The position numbers and the translations under genes were made by a program. Of a DNA stretch of 64,000 nt, positions 35,875 through 44,808 are shown piece by piece; position 1 is the first letter of the stretch; each line of letters starts with the position of its first letter. The notes under the pieces are model-generated. The model ran no database searches, was not told the origin of the DNA, and saw nothing but the letters and a program-made list of their open reading frames with translations. The DNA comes from Saccharothrix obliqua. Lineage in GTDB: Bacteria > Actinomycetota > Actinomycetes > Mycobacteriales > Pseudonocardiaceae. The DNA is taken from contig NZ_JAHXGQ010000005.1 of the NCBI RefSeq assembly GCF_019375475.1, positions 434,001 to 498,000 of the forward strand, read 5' to 3'.

Positions 35875-35960
35875 GGTTGACCCAAGCCCTCCCGAGAACT
35901 GGTGACCCTACGCACAACAGGGTGGCGATCAAGCTGCCCGACCTGTGCATGGTGTTCCCC

Positions 35961-36125
35961 ATGGCCAGACACGCCGCCCCCAAACGCGGGCTCTTCCGCC
36001 GACGACCCGCCGACGACCTGCTTGAGCGCAGCATCCGCACCTGCCCCGACTGCACGGCCGATGTCCACGTGTTCGCCGAGGTGTGCAGGCACTGCGGCGG
36101 GGAGTTGGAGTTGGCGGCCGGCTGA
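35961..36125 (+). CDS. Small zinc-ribbon protein
   Basis: This is a 54-residue basic protein with two Cys pairs, RTCPDC and CRHCGGELEL, forming a zinc ribbon, after a basic N-terminus (MARHAAPKRGLFRRRPADDL). The start is uncertain. ATG 35961 is chosen, ATG 35949 adds four residues, and a GTG at 35871 overlaps the stop of the lyase gene (GTGA). It sits between the lyase and the acyl-CoA dehydrogenase and is probably on the same transcript. The function is unknown. Confidence 0.7.
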   Translation: MARHAAPKRGLFRRRPADDLLERSIRTCPDCTADVHVFAEVCRHCGGELELAAG

Positions 36126-36150
36126 TCGGGCGGGGGAGAGAGGAGCCGAG

Positions 36151-37344
36151 ATGGCCCGCCTGGCCCAGACCGCCGGACTGACCGACGTGCAGGAGGAGAT
36201 CCTCGCCACCGTCCGCACCTTCGTGGACCGCGAGATCATCCCCCACGCCCAAACCCTGGAGCACGGTGACGCGTACCCGGCGGACATCGTCGAGGGGATG
36301 AAGGAGATGGGCCTGTTCGGGCTCACGATCCCCGAGGAGTTCGGCGGGCTCGGCGAGTCGCTGCTGACCTACGCCCTGGTGGTCGAGCAGATCGCCCGCG
36401 GCTGGATGTCGGTCTCCGGCGTGATCAACACTCACTTCATCGTGGCCCACATGCTCAAGCAGCACGGCACGGCGGAGCAGAAGGAGAAGTACCTGCCCCG
36501 CATGGCGACCGGCGAGGTGCGCGGGTCGTTCTCGATGTCCGAGCCGGAGTTGGGCTCGGACGTGGCGGCGATCCGGACCCGCGCGGCGCGCTCCGGCGAT
36601 CTTTACGTGGTGGACGGCCAGAAGATGTGGCTGACCAACGGCGGCACGTCCAACCTGACCGCGGTGCTGGTCCGCACCGACGAGGGCGCGGAGAAGCCGC
36701 ACAAGAACCTCACGGCGTTCCTCGTGGAGAAGCCCGAGGGCTACGGCGAGGTGCTGCCCGGGCTGACCATCCCCGGGAAGATCGACAAGATGGGCTACAA
36801 GGGCGTCGACACCACCGAGATGGTGTTCGACGGGTTCCGGATCGCGGCCGACCAGGTGCTGGGCGGCGTCCCGGGCGAGGGTTTCCGGCACATGATGGAC
36901 GGCGTCGAGGTCGGCCGGGTGAACGTCGCGGCCCGCGCCTGCGGCATCGCGTTGCGGTCGTTCGAGCTGGCCATCGAGTACGCCCAGCAGCGCCGCGCGT
37001 TCGGCAAGCCGATCGTCGAGCACCAGGCCATCGGGTTCAAGCTCGCCGAGATGGCGACGAAGGTCGAGGCCGCCCACCTGATGATGGTCAACGCCGCGCG
37101 GTTGAAGGACTCCGGGGCGCGGAACGACGTCGAGGCCGGGATGGCGAAGCTCATGGCGTCGGAGTTCTGCGCGGAGGTCACGCAGGAGGCGTTCCGCATC
37201 CACGGCGGGTACGGGTACTCCAAGGAGTACGAGATCGAGCGGCTGATGCGGGAGGCGCCGTTCCTCTTGATCGGCGAGGGGACCAGCGAGATCCAGAAGA
37301 CGATCATCAGTCGGGGGTTGTTGCGGGAGTACCGGGCGCGGTGA
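36151..37344 (+). CDS. Acyl-CoA dehydrogenase
   Basis: This is a 397-residue flavoenzyme that oxidises an acyl-CoA at C2-C3. The signatures are SMSEPELGSDVAAIRTRA (FAD/substrate binding, about residues 129-146), WLTNGG, and the C-terminal QAFRIHGGYGYSKEYEIERLMR type sequence with EAPFLLIGEGTSEIQ. The catalytic Glu is most likely the one in GEGTSEIQ (near residue 375), as in short/branched-chain enzymes. The ATG has AGAGAGGAG upstream. Copy 3 of the dispersed element begins nine bases after its stop codon. Confidence 0.92.
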   Translation: MARLAQTAGLTDVQEEILATVRTFVDREIIPHAQTLEHGDAYPADIVEGMKEMGLFGLTIPEEFGGLGESLLTYALVVEQIARGWMSVSGVINTHFIVAHMLKQHGTAEQKEKYLPRMATGEVRGSFSMSEPELGSDVAAIRTRAARSGDLYVVDGQKMWLTNGGTSNLTAVLVRTDEGAEKPHKNLTAFLVEKPEGYGEVLPGLTIPGKIDKMGYKGVDTTEMVFDGFRIAADQVLGGVPGEGFRHMMDGVEVGRVNVAARACGIALRSFELAIEYAQQRRAFGKPIVEHQAIGFKLAEMATKVEAAHLMMVNAARLKDSGARNDVEAGMAKLMASEFCAEVTQEAFRIHGGYGYSKEYEIERLMREAPFLLIGEGTSEIQKTIISRGLLREYRAR

Positions 37345-37352
37345 GTGCGTCC

Positions 37353-37542
37353 CCTCGGGATTAAAAGCGACGCTCGCCGCTTGGCAGGCCGCCAAGGATG
37401 ACGTTGAGGGCTGCGTGTCATCCCCGTATGGCCTGGTCAAGACAACCACCCTTGGTCAGGGAGGGCAAGCGAAAAGCGTGCTTGCCCTCCCTGACCAAGC
37501 GCGGTTCGCTGGCGCGCAGGCCATACGGGGATGACACGCAGC
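37353..37542 (+). repeat. Dispersed structured element, copy 3
   Basis: This copy is 190 bp, the same length as copy 2. The leader is 37353-37409, with small inverted repeats AAGCG/CGCTT and TTGGC/GCCAA. The outer arms are 37410-37435 and 37517-37542, identical to the other copies. The inner stem is 37451-37470 with 37480-37499 around the loop GAAAAGCGT. This stem differs from that of copy 1 at seven and of copy 2 at eight of 20 pairs, and all pairs are kept. It follows the acyl-CoA dehydrogenase stop. Confidence 0.95.
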
Positions 37543-37727
37543 GGGGCCTGGTGTGTGCGCTGCGCGTAGCAGGTGGGCGTCTGTGTGCGCTGCGCGTGTT
37601 CTGGTATGTGAAAAGTGGTCGTGTTGGGTGCTTCAGGTCACGGAAGAGTTGAGTTCCGGGTTACCCGTTTCGCGCTGTTCGCCCTGCCTTGGCAGGATGG
37701 GGGTGATCAGCAGAAGAGGTGGTCTCC
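37543..37727. repeat. Gap with a 16-base direct repeat
   Basis: TGTGTGCGCTGCGCGT occurs at 37552-37567 and 37582-37597, a period of 30 bases. The rest of this gap is comparatively AT-rich for the window and should hold the promoter of the next gene. No gene is visible. Confidence 0.7.
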
Positions 37728-38255
37728 GTGACGAGTTCCTTCTCCGGCCAGAACCGGCCCGGTATGCCGCCGCGCCTGCCAACGCCGCCCAGTGGGTGGC
37801 CGATCGGCTCCTACGCCACCTACGAGGAGGCGCAGCGCGCGGTCGACTTCCTCGCCGACGGTGACTTCCCCGTCCAGGAGGTGACCATCGTGGGTGTGGA
37901 CCTCATGCTGGTCGAGCGGGTCACCGGGCGGCTCACGTGGGGGCGGGTGTTGGGCACCGGGGCTGCTTCGGGTGCCTGGTTCGGTCTGTTCGTGGGTGTT
38001 CTGCTGTCCTTGTTCAACACGACGCCGGGCGCGAGCTTCGGGCCGATCCTGGTCGGGTTGGTCGTGGGTGTCGGGTTCGGGTTGATCTTCGCGGCCGTCG
38101 GGTACGGGTCCGCTCGTGGCAAGCGGGACTTCCAGTCGGCCAGCCAACTGGTCGCCGGTCGCTACGACGTGCTGTGCCAACCGCGTTCCGCCGAGCGGGG
38201 GCGTGACCTGCTGGCCAAGTTGGCGATGCGGCCCTCCGACGTTCCGAAGGACTAG
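37728..38255 (+). CDS. Membrane protein with general-stress (17M-like) domain
   Basis: This is a 175-residue protein. The N-terminal part (GWPIGSYATYEEAQRAVDFLADGDFPVQEVTIVGVDLMLVERVTGRLTWGR) is the general stress protein 17M fold. Two membrane helices follow (TGAASGAWFGLFVGVLLSLF and FGPILVGLVVGVGFGLIFAAVGYG, about residues 85-130), then a short tail. The length and position match M. tuberculosis Rv1234, just before the trehalose importer. The GTG at 37728 has GAGGTGG upstream; GTG 37719 is the alternative. The function is unknown. Confidence 0.82.
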   Translation: MTSSFSGQNRPGMPPRLPTPPSGWPIGSYATYEEAQRAVDFLADGDFPVQEVTIVGVDLMLVERVTGRLTWGRVLGTGAASGAWFGLFVGVLLSLFNTTPGASFGPILVGLVVGVGFGLIFAAVGYGSARGKRDFQSASQLVAGRYDVLCQPRSAERGRDLLAKLAMRPSDVPKD

Positions 38256-38420
38256 GGGTTTCGATTCCGTGATCACCGGGTAAGGCCCTTCCGGGCTCCG
38301 GTGGTTGCGGCACCTGATCACCGGGCCTACGTTCGTTCCACCGGTTTCGGCCGGTGTGGCACGACGGGGTGCCGGGCGCTGCGGTCTGGCTCCTCCGATG
38401 TCGGGAAGGAGGCAGGGCCG
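38256..38420 (+). promoter_or_regulatory. Upstream region of the trehalose importer operon
   Basis: TGATCACCGGG occurs at 38270-38280 and again at 38315-38325, 45 bases apart in the same direction. A small GCCC/GGGC hairpin lies between them. Each copy holds the palindrome TGATCA. These could be operator sites. AAGGAGG at 38406-38412 is the lpqY ribosome site. Confidence 0.4.
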
Positions 38421-39662
38421 ATGAGGCGTCATCGGTTGGTCGCCGCCGGGAGTGTCGCGCTGGTCGCGGCTTCCGTGCTGGCGGGGTGCGGGTCGGGCGA
38501 GGACGGGACCGTCGTCAACGTCTACAAGTACCCGCAGGAGAACTTCCAGAAGATCGTCGACGGCTGCAACGAGCGGGCCGACGGCTACCGGATCGTCTAC
38601 CACAAGCTGCCTCGCGAGGCCGACGCGCAACGCGAGCAGATGGTGCGCCGGCTCGCGGCGGGCGACACCGGGATGGACGTGCTGGGCCTGGACGTCACGT
38701 GGACCGCCGAACTCGCCGAAGCCGGGTGGATCAAGGAGTTCACCGGTCAGGACAAGGCACGGGTGGAGAGCGGGACGCTGTCGACGCCGCTGGAGACCGC
38801 CCGCTACCAGGGTCGGCTGTACGGGGCGCCGGACAACACCAACGTCCAGTTGCTCTGGTACCGGAGCGACCTCGTCGACACCCCGCCGAAGACGTGGGAC
38901 GAGATGATCTCGCAGGGCGCCCGGCTGAAGGCCGAGGGCAAGCCCGGCCTGGTGGAGGCGCAGGGCAAGCAGTACGAAGGGCTCGTCGTCCTCTTCAACA
39001 CCCTCGTCAACTCCGCGGGCGGGGAGGTCCTGAACGACGACGGCACCGAGGCCGTCGTGGACGACAAGGCCGTGCAGGCGCTGGAAGTGCTGAAGCGGTT
39101 CGCCACGTCCGAGGTGGTCGACCCGTCGTTCGCGAACTTCGCCGAGGACGAGGCGCGGCTGGCGATGGAGAACGGCCACGCGGCCTTCATGCTGAACTGG
39201 CCGTTCGTCTACGCGGCGGCGCAGAAGAAGCCCGACTTCGCGAAGAACTTCAAGTGGGCGCCGTACCCCTCGGTGGACGGCGGCCCCGCCAAGGTCACCG
39301 TGGGCGGTGTCAACTACGCGGTCAGCTCCTACACCCGGCACTCCGCCGAGTCGTTCGACGCCGTGGCGTGCCTGCGCAGCGCGGAGAACCAGAAGTTCGC
39401 GGCCATCAACGACGGTGTCCCGCCGACCATCGAGTCGGTCTACGAGGACCCGGAGATGGCGGAGCCCTACCCGATGAAGGAAGCCATCCTGGAGACGCTG
39501 AAGAACGCGAGCGTCCGGCCGCGCACCCCGGCGTACCAGAACGTGTCGACGGTGATCTCCACGATCCTCTCCCCGCCCGGCTCGATCGAGCCGCGGGCCA
39601 CGGCGGACCGGCTGCGCGAGGAGTTGCAGGCCGCGCTCGACTCGAAGGGGGTGCTGCCGTGA
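38421..39662 (+). CDS. lpqY: Trehalose-type ABC importer, substrate-binding lipoprotein
   Basis: This is a 413-residue solute-binding protein. It has a signal peptide with lipobox ([10 protein letters not shown], Cys 22-23 region) and should be lipid-anchored outside the membrane. The body has the family-1 binding-protein pattern ([64 protein letters not shown]). Position and sequence pattern correspond to LpqY, which recovers trehalose released from mycolate transfer in mycobacteria. Whether this organism makes mycolates cannot be read here, so the sugar may differ. Confidence 0.88.
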   Translation: MRRHRLVAAGSVALVAASVLAGCGSGEDGTVVNVYKYPQENFQKIVDGCNERADGYRIVYHKLPREADAQREQMVRRLAAGDTGMDVLGLDVTWTAELAEAGWIKEFTGQDKARVESGTLSTPLETARYQGRLYGAPDNTNVQLLWYRSDLVDTPPKTWDEMISQGARLKAEGKPGLVEAQGKQYEGLVVLFNTLVNSAGGEVLNDDGTEAVVDDKAVQALEVLKRFATSEVVDPSFANFAEDEARLAMENGHAAFMLNWPFVYAAAQKKPDFAKNFKWAPYPSVDGGPAKVTVGGVNYAVSSYTRHSAESFDAVACLRSAENQKFAAINDGVPPTIESVYEDPEMAEPYPMKEAILETLKNASVRPRTPAYQNVSTVISTILSPPGSIEPRATADRLREELQAALDSKGVLP

Positions 39663-40597
39663 GCCACGCGCTGCCGGAGGCAGAACCGGGCGCCCGGCCC
39701 GCGAAAGCGGCGTTGAGCGAGGGCAAGAAGGCGGAGCGGCGGCTCGGGCTGCTGCTGTGCGCACCCGCGGTCCTCGTGATGGCGGCGGTCGCGGGGTGGC
39801 CGATCATCTACTCGCTCTGGCTGTCGTTGCAGCGGTACGACCTGAAGTTCCCCGACAAGCAGGAGTTCGTCGGCCTGGACAACTACGTGACCGTGCTGTC
39901 CAGCCCGTACTGGTGGAACGCCATGTGGATCACGATCGTGATCACCGTGGTGTCCGTGGCGATCGAGCTGGTGCTGGGCATGGCGCTGGCGCTGATCATG
40001 CACCGCACGCTGGTCGGGCGCGGCATCGTGCGGACGTCCACCCTGATCCCGTACGGCATCGTGACGGTCGTGGCGGCGTTCTCGTGGCGTTACGCGTGGA
40101 CGCCCAACACCGGCTACCTGGCCGAGACCATCGCGGGCGGCGAACCGGTGCTGACCCAGAAGGTGCCGGCGGTGCTGGCCGTCATCCTGGCCGAGATCTG
40201 GAAGACGACGCCGTTCATGGCGTTGCTGCTGATGGCCGGCCTGGCGCTGGTGCCGGACGACCTGCTGAAGGCGGCGGCGGTGGACGGGGCGAGCGCGTGG
40301 CAGCGGTTCACCAGGGTGATGGTGCCGGTGATGAAGCCCGCGATCCTGGTGGCGCTGCTGTTCCGCACGCTCGACGCGTTCCGCATCTTCGACAACCTGT
40401 TCGTGCTCACCGGTGGTTCACAGGGCACGTCGTCGGTCTCGATGATCACCTACAACAACCTGATCAAGGGCCTGAACCTGGGCATCGGCTCCACCATGTC
40501 GGTGCTGATCTTCATCGCGGTGGCGATCATCGCGTTCATCTTCATCAAGCTGTTCGGCACGGCCGCGCCGGGCACCGATCGCGGGGGGAGGCGCTGA
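39659..40597 (+). CDS. sugA: Trehalose-type ABC importer permease SugA
   Basis: This is a 312-residue permease of the MalF type with about six membrane helices. The cytoplasmic EAA loop is [49 protein letters not shown], with the core EAA-like AAAVDGA-x6-F. The N-terminus is cytoplasmic and charged. The GTG start overlaps the lpqY stop (GTGA), and its own stop overlaps the sugB start. It forms the membrane channel together with SugB. Confidence 0.92.
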   Translation: MSHALPEAEPGARPAKAALSEGKKAERRLGLLLCAPAVLVMAAVAGWPIIYSLWLSLQRYDLKFPDKQEFVGLDNYVTVLSSPYWWNAMWITIVITVVSVAIELVLGMALALIMHRTLVGRGIVRTSTLIPYGIVTVVAAFSWRYAWTPNTGYLAETIAGGEPVLTQKVPAVLAVILAEIWKTTPFMALLLMAGLALVPDDLLKAAAVDGASAWQRFTRVMVPVMKPAILVALLFRTLDAFRIFDNLFVLTGGSQGTSSVSMITYNNLIKGLNLGIGSTMSVLIFIAVAIIAFIFIKLFGTAAPGTDRGGRR

Positions 40598-41442
40598 TGG
40601 CGGGCATCGGTGGTGCCGAGACCCCGGCCCGCAAGGCGCGGTGGGCGGTCCTCAACACCCTCGTGGTGGCGTACGCGTTGTTCCCCGTCCTGTGGATCGT
40701 CTCGTTGTCGTTCAAGACGAAGGAGACGTTGGCGGACGGGAACTTCATCCCCCGTGCGTGGACGCTGGACAACTACGCGGCGATCTTCTCCACCACGGAG
40801 TTCGTGCGCGCGCTGGTGAACTCCATCGGCATCGCGGTCATCGCCACGGTGATCGCGGTGGTGTTCGGCACGATGGCCGCCTACGCCATCGCCCGCCTGG
40901 ACTTCCCCGGCAAGCGCGTCCTGGTGGGCGTCTCGCTGCTGGTGTCGATGTTCCCGCAGATCTCGCTGATCTCGCCGCTGTTCGAGATCGAGCGGACGCT
41001 CGGGCTGTTCGACACCTGGCCCGGCCTGATCCTGCCGTACATCACGTTCGCGCTGCCGCTGGCCATCTACACGCTCTCGGCGTTCTTCCGGGAGATCCCG
41101 TGGGAGCTGGAGAAGGCGGCGAAGATGGACGGCGCGACGCCCGGCCAGGCGTTCCGCCGGGTCATCGCGCCGCTGGCCGCGCCGGGCGTGTTCACCACGG
41201 CGATCCTGGTGTTCATCTTCTGCTGGAACGACTTCCTGTTCGCGATCTCGCTGACCTCGACCGAGCGATCGCGGACCGTCCCGGTGGCGCTGTCGTTCTT
41301 CACCGGCAGCTCGCAGTTCGAGGACCCGACCGGGTCGATCGCCGCCGCCGCGGTGGTGATCACCATCCCGATCGTCGTGTTCGTGTTGTTCTTCCAGCGT
41401 CGGATCGTCGCCGGGTTGACCTCCGGCGCCGTCAAGGGGTGA
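40597..41442 (+). CDS. sugB: Trehalose-type ABC importer permease SugB
   Basis: This is a 281-residue permease of the MalG type with six predicted helices. The EAA loop reads [28 protein letters not shown]. It starts with ATG at 40597 overlapping the sugA stop (TGATG) and ends four bases before sugC. It pairs with SugA to form the translocation path. Confidence 0.92.
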   Translation: MAGIGGAETPARKARWAVLNTLVVAYALFPVLWIVSLSFKTKETLADGNFIPRAWTLDNYAAIFSTTEFVRALVNSIGIAVIATVIAVVFGTMAAYAIARLDFPGKRVLVGVSLLVSMFPQISLISPLFEIERTLGLFDTWPGLILPYITFALPLAIYTLSAFFREIPWELEKAAKMDGATPGQAFRRVIAPLAAPGVFTTAILVFIFCWNDFLFAISLTSTERSRTVPVALSFFTGSSQFEDPTGSIAAAAVVITIPIVVFVLFFQRRIVAGLTSGAVKG

Positions 41443-41446
41443 AGCG

Positions 41447-42631
41447 ATGGCCGAGATCGTGCTCGACAAGGTGAGCAAGCAGTACCCCGACGGGGCGGTG
41501 GCCGTGCGGGACGTGGACATCGAGATCGCCGACGGCGAGTTCATCATCCTGGTCGGCCCGTCCGGCTGCGGGAAGTCCACGACGCTGAACATGATCGCCG
41601 GGCTGGAGGACATCACGTCCGGCGAGCTGCGCATCGGCGGCGAGCGGGTGAACGAGCGCGCGCCGAAGGACCGCGACATCGCCATGGTGTTCCAGTCCTA
41701 CGCGCTCTACCCGCACATGACGGTGAAGGAGAACATGGCCTTCCCGTTGCGACTGGCCAAGGTGGACAACGCCACCGTGGAGAAGAAGGTGCGGGACGCG
41801 GCCGAGATCCTCGACCTCACCCAGCACCTGGACCGCAAGCCGGCCAACCTGTCCGGCGGCCAGCGGCAGCGCGTCGCGATGGGCCGCGCGATCGTGCGCA
41901 GCCCCAAGGCGTTCCTGATGGACGAACCGCTGTCCAACCTGGACGCCAAGCTGCGGGTGCAGATGCGCACCTCCGTGTCGCGGCTCCAGAAGCAGCTCGG
42001 GACGACCACGGTGTACGTGACGCACGACCAGACCGAGGCGATGACCCTCGGCGACCGGGTCGTGGTCATGCGGGGCGGCGCGGTGCAGCAGATCGGCGCG
42101 CCGCAGCACCTGTACGAACACCCGGCGAACCTGTTCGTCGCGGGGTTCATCGGCTCGCCGTCGATGAACTTCGTGCCCGCCGGCCTGGAGGACGCGGTGC
42201 TGCGGTCGCCGCTGGGCGACATCCCGCTCACCGACCGGGTGCGCGGGCTGCTGGCGGGCGGTGACGTGCCGCGCGAGGTGATCGTGGGGCTGCGGCCGGA
42301 GCACTTCGAGGACGCCCGGCTGGTCGACGACGCGGTGCGGGCCCACGGCGTCACGTTCACCAGCCACGTGGACGTGCTGGAGTCCATGGGTTCCGACAAG
42401 TACGCCTACTTCAGCCTGTCGGGCGAGCAGGCCACGTCGGCGGAGCTGGCGGAGCTGGCCGCCGACGCCGGTTCGGCGGACGTGCCGGGCGAGGGCGTGT
42501 CCCTCGTGACGCGGTTGTCCGCCGTGTCGACGGCTACGGAGGGTGAGCAGGCGGAGATCTGGTTCGACGCCGACAAGGTGCAGCTGTTCGACCCGAAGAA
42601 CGGGCGCAACCTCACTTATTCCGGGAATTGA
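41447..42631 (+). CDS. sugC: Sugar ABC importer ATPase SugC
   Basis: This is a 394-residue ATPase of the MsmX/UgpC type that powers the importer. It has Walker A GPSGCGKST (about residues 37-45), the Q-loop MVFQSYALYPHMTV, the signature NLSGGQRQRVAMGRAI, Walker B FLMDEPLSNLD and the switch histidine VTHDQ. The C-terminal regulatory TOBE domain covers residues about 240-390. The operon lpqY-sugA-sugB-sugC is continuous, and a hairpin follows the last gene. Confidence 0.94.
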   Translation: MAEIVLDKVSKQYPDGAVAVRDVDIEIADGEFIILVGPSGCGKSTTLNMIAGLEDITSGELRIGGERVNERAPKDRDIAMVFQSYALYPHMTVKENMAFPLRLAKVDNATVEKKVRDAAEILDLTQHLDRKPANLSGGQRQRVAMGRAIVRSPKAFLMDEPLSNLDAKLRVQMRTSVSRLQKQLGTTTVYVTHDQTEAMTLGDRVVVMRGGAVQQIGAPQHLYEHPANLFVAGFIGSPSMNFVPAGLEDAVLRSPLGDIPLTDRVRGLLAGGDVPREVIVGLRPEHFEDARLVDDAVRAHGVTFTSHVDVLESMGSDKYAYFSLSGEQATSAELAELAADAGSADVPGEGVSLVTRLSAVSTATEGEQAEIWFDADKVQLFDPKNGRNLTYSGN

Positions 42632-42638
42632 GCGGTCC

Positions 42639-42669
42639 GGGGGCCGTTCGGTGCGGGTGGGCGGCCCCC
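42639..42669 (+). terminator. Hairpin after sugC
   Basis: GGGGGCCG (42639-42646) and CGGCCCCC (42662-42669) form an 8-bp GC-rich stem with a 15-base loop, eight bases after the sugC stop. This is a plausible terminator of the importer operon. The remaining gap up to 42876 (about 200 bases) shows no gene. Confidence 0.6.
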
Positions 42670-42876
42670 ATTCACCGCACGTCACGATGCGTTACTGACC
42701 AGCCGAGACCATCGGCAGGAACGAACTTCGTAGGCCATTCAGCGCAGCCAACCCGCAGCTCGCCGCTTTCGCGCGGCTTTCGCTCCGGTCGGTCCCCACC
42801 CTGGTCGAAGGCGGGGATGACCCCGATCAACGGCGTCGGGGCAGGGGAGACCGCCGAGCACAGAAGAGAGCGCGCG

Positions 42877-43764
42877 ATGGGGATTCTTGACGGAAAAGCA
42901 GTCGTGATCACCGGTGCGGGGCGCGGGCTGGGTGAGGCGTACGCGATGCACGCGGCGCAGGCCGGGGCCGCGGTGGTGGTCAACGACGTGGACGCGGACC
43001 TGGCGGAACAGGTCGCGGAGCACATCCGGGGGTACGGCGGTCGGGCCGTCGCCAGCACGCACACGGTGACCGACCCGGCGCAGGCGGAGAAGATCGTCGG
43101 CCTGTGCGTGGCGGAGTTCGGTCGGCTGGACGGCCTGGTGAACAACGCCGGGCTGAACTACGAGACGCCGTCCTGGGACGACGACCCGGAATCGGTCCGC
43201 CGCACGGTCGAGGTGAACCTCCTGGGCGTCATCTACACCGGGATCGCGGCGATGCGCGTGATGCGCGCGCAGGGCCGCGGTTCGATCGTGAACATCTCCT
43301 CCGGCGCGTTCTTCGGCCAGCGCAAGCTGGCCACGTACGCGGCGACCAAGGGCGCGGTGGCGTCCCTGAGCACGTCGTGGGCACTGGACCTGGAGACCGA
43401 GGGCATCCGCGTGAACGCGGTGTGCCCGGTCGCCCACACGCGCATGGTCTGGAAGTCCGAGCGGTCCCTGCGGGCGATCCCCGCCGACCGCACACCGGGC
43501 AAGGTCGCCCCGCTCGTGCTGTTCCTGCTCAGCGACGACGCGGACGGCATCACCGGGCAGATCGTCCGGTGCAACGGCAGGCAGCTGCACCTCGTGGGCC
43601 AGCCCTACTTCAAGCAGCCCGTCCTGGAGAGCGACAGCTGGGACACGACGTCGGTGAAGCGGGCGTTCGACGGTGTGCTCCAGGCGCACCTCGAACCGTT
43701 CGGCCTGGAGAAGCGGATGCCGCCCCGGCTGCGCGAGCTGGTGGAGCCCGGCCGCACGGCCTGA
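42877..43764 (+). CDS. Short-chain dehydrogenase/reductase
   Basis: This is a 295-residue Rossmann-fold oxidoreductase. The cofactor motif is VITGAGRGLGEAYAMHAA (residues about 9-26), followed by NNAGLNY and the catalytic set NISSGAFFGQRKLATYAATKGAVASL. In this segment the usual YxxxK is Y-AATK. Asp in VVNDVDADL favours NAD. A C-terminal extension of about 50 residues (LVGQPYFKQPVLESDSWDTTSVKRAFDGVLQ) is longer than the basic SDR fold and resembles that of fatty-acyl SDRs next to MaoC-type partners. The substrate is unknown. Confidence 0.9.
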   Translation: MGILDGKAVVITGAGRGLGEAYAMHAAQAGAAVVVNDVDADLAEQVAEHIRGYGGRAVASTHTVTDPAQAEKIVGLCVAEFGRLDGLVNNAGLNYETPSWDDDPESVRRTVEVNLLGVIYTGIAAMRVMRAQGRGSIVNISSGAFFGQRKLATYAATKGAVASLSTSWALDLETEGIRVNAVCPVAHTRMVWKSERSLRAIPADRTPGKVAPLVLFLLSDDADGITGQIVRCNGRQLHLVGQPYFKQPVLESDSWDTTSVKRAFDGVLQAHLEPFGLEKRMPPRLRELVEPGRTA

Positions 43765-43806
43765 GGGCGCGCGGCGGCACTTCCCGGACGCGTACCACTC
43801 GTCCGG

Positions 43807-44808
43807 GTGAGTGCCGACCGACCGGTCGGTGTCACCATCGACAGGGTGGGCGCACGCAGACCGAGGGTCACCGACTGGCGGCTGGTGGTGCAGTCGCGGT
43901 TGGACCGCGTGCGTGCCGACCTGGCCGTGCTCGGTCCGACGGACCCGGTCGGCGCGCACTGGTGCGCGGTCGCCGAACAGCAGGCGGCCGTCGTGGAGGA
44001 CATGATCACCCGCGAGGAGTCCCGGCTGCGGACCGTCGCGTCGTGGTGGTCGGGCTGGCACATCGAACGGGCCTGGCGGTCGTTGCACGAGGCGGAGATC
44101 GCGGTCGTCGCGGCGGGACCCGGCTACCTCGGGCGGCTGCCCGGGCTGCGTGCGCGGGTCGCCGAGAACCTGGACGACGACGACCCGCGGCGGATCGCGT
44201 TGGAGGAGCTGCGGCCCGGCGAGCTGCCGCCGACCGCGGAGCGGGAGCTGGTGGTCGACGCGTTGCGGGCGTCGTTCGACCGGTCGGACTTCGCGCACGC
44301 CGGGTCGCGGGCGCTGCGCAACAAGCTGATCGCCGCGTCCGCGGTGCTGTTCCTGGTGAACACGCTGATCGGCGTCATCGCGTTCACGCACCCCGGCGCG
44401 ATCCCGATGTGCGTGGGCTCGGAGCGGCTGCCCACGGTGTGCCCGACCGGCAAGGCGGCGAGCGGCTGGGACGTCTGGCTGGTCCAGGTGCTGGGCGCGT
44501 TCGGCGCGGTCCTGTCGGCGGTCGTGCTGCTGCTGCGCAGGCGGCCCAGCCTCTCGCCGTACGTCATGATCGGCTACCAGGCGACGATCAAGATCCTGCT
44601 CGGCGCGGCGCTCGCCGTCATCGGCGTCCTGGCGCTGGGCGCGGGCGTGACGACCGGCCTGATCGGGGTCGCGTCCCAGGCCGCGTTGCTGCTGTGGGCC
44701 GTCATCCTCGGGTACTCGCAGCAGGTCGCCACGCGGTTGCTGGACAGCTACGCGGACCGCGTGATGGACCGCGCCCGGCCGCTGCCCAAGCTGGAGGGCC
44801 AGCGCTAG
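43807..44808 (+). CDS. Uncharacterised four-helix membrane protein
   Basis: This is a 333-residue protein of unknown function. The N-terminal 175 residues are soluble and helical and contain the striking segment SWWSGWHIERAWRSLHEAEIAVV (about residues 79-101). I associate this pattern with a family of actinobacterial membrane proteins but cannot name it. Four membrane helices follow (about 176-310), with two cysteines in the first external loop (MCVGSERLPTVCPTG). The C-terminus is a short amphipathic tail. The end overlaps the convergent ParB-like gene by four bases. Confidence 0.75.
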   Translation: MSADRPVGVTIDRVGARRPRVTDWRLVVQSRLDRVRADLAVLGPTDPVGAHWCAVAEQQAAVVEDMITREESRLRTVASWWSGWHIERAWRSLHEAEIAVVAAGPGYLGRLPGLRARVAENLDDDDPRRIALEELRPGELPPTAERELVVDALRASFDRSDFAHAGSRALRNKLIAASAVLFLVNTLIGVIAFTHPGAIPMCVGSERLPTVCPTGKAASGWDVWLVQVLGAFGAVLSAVVLLLRRRPSLSPYVMIGYQATIKILLGAALAVIGVLALGAGVTTGLIGVASQAALLLWAVILGYSQQVATRLLDSYADRVMDRARPLPKLEGQR

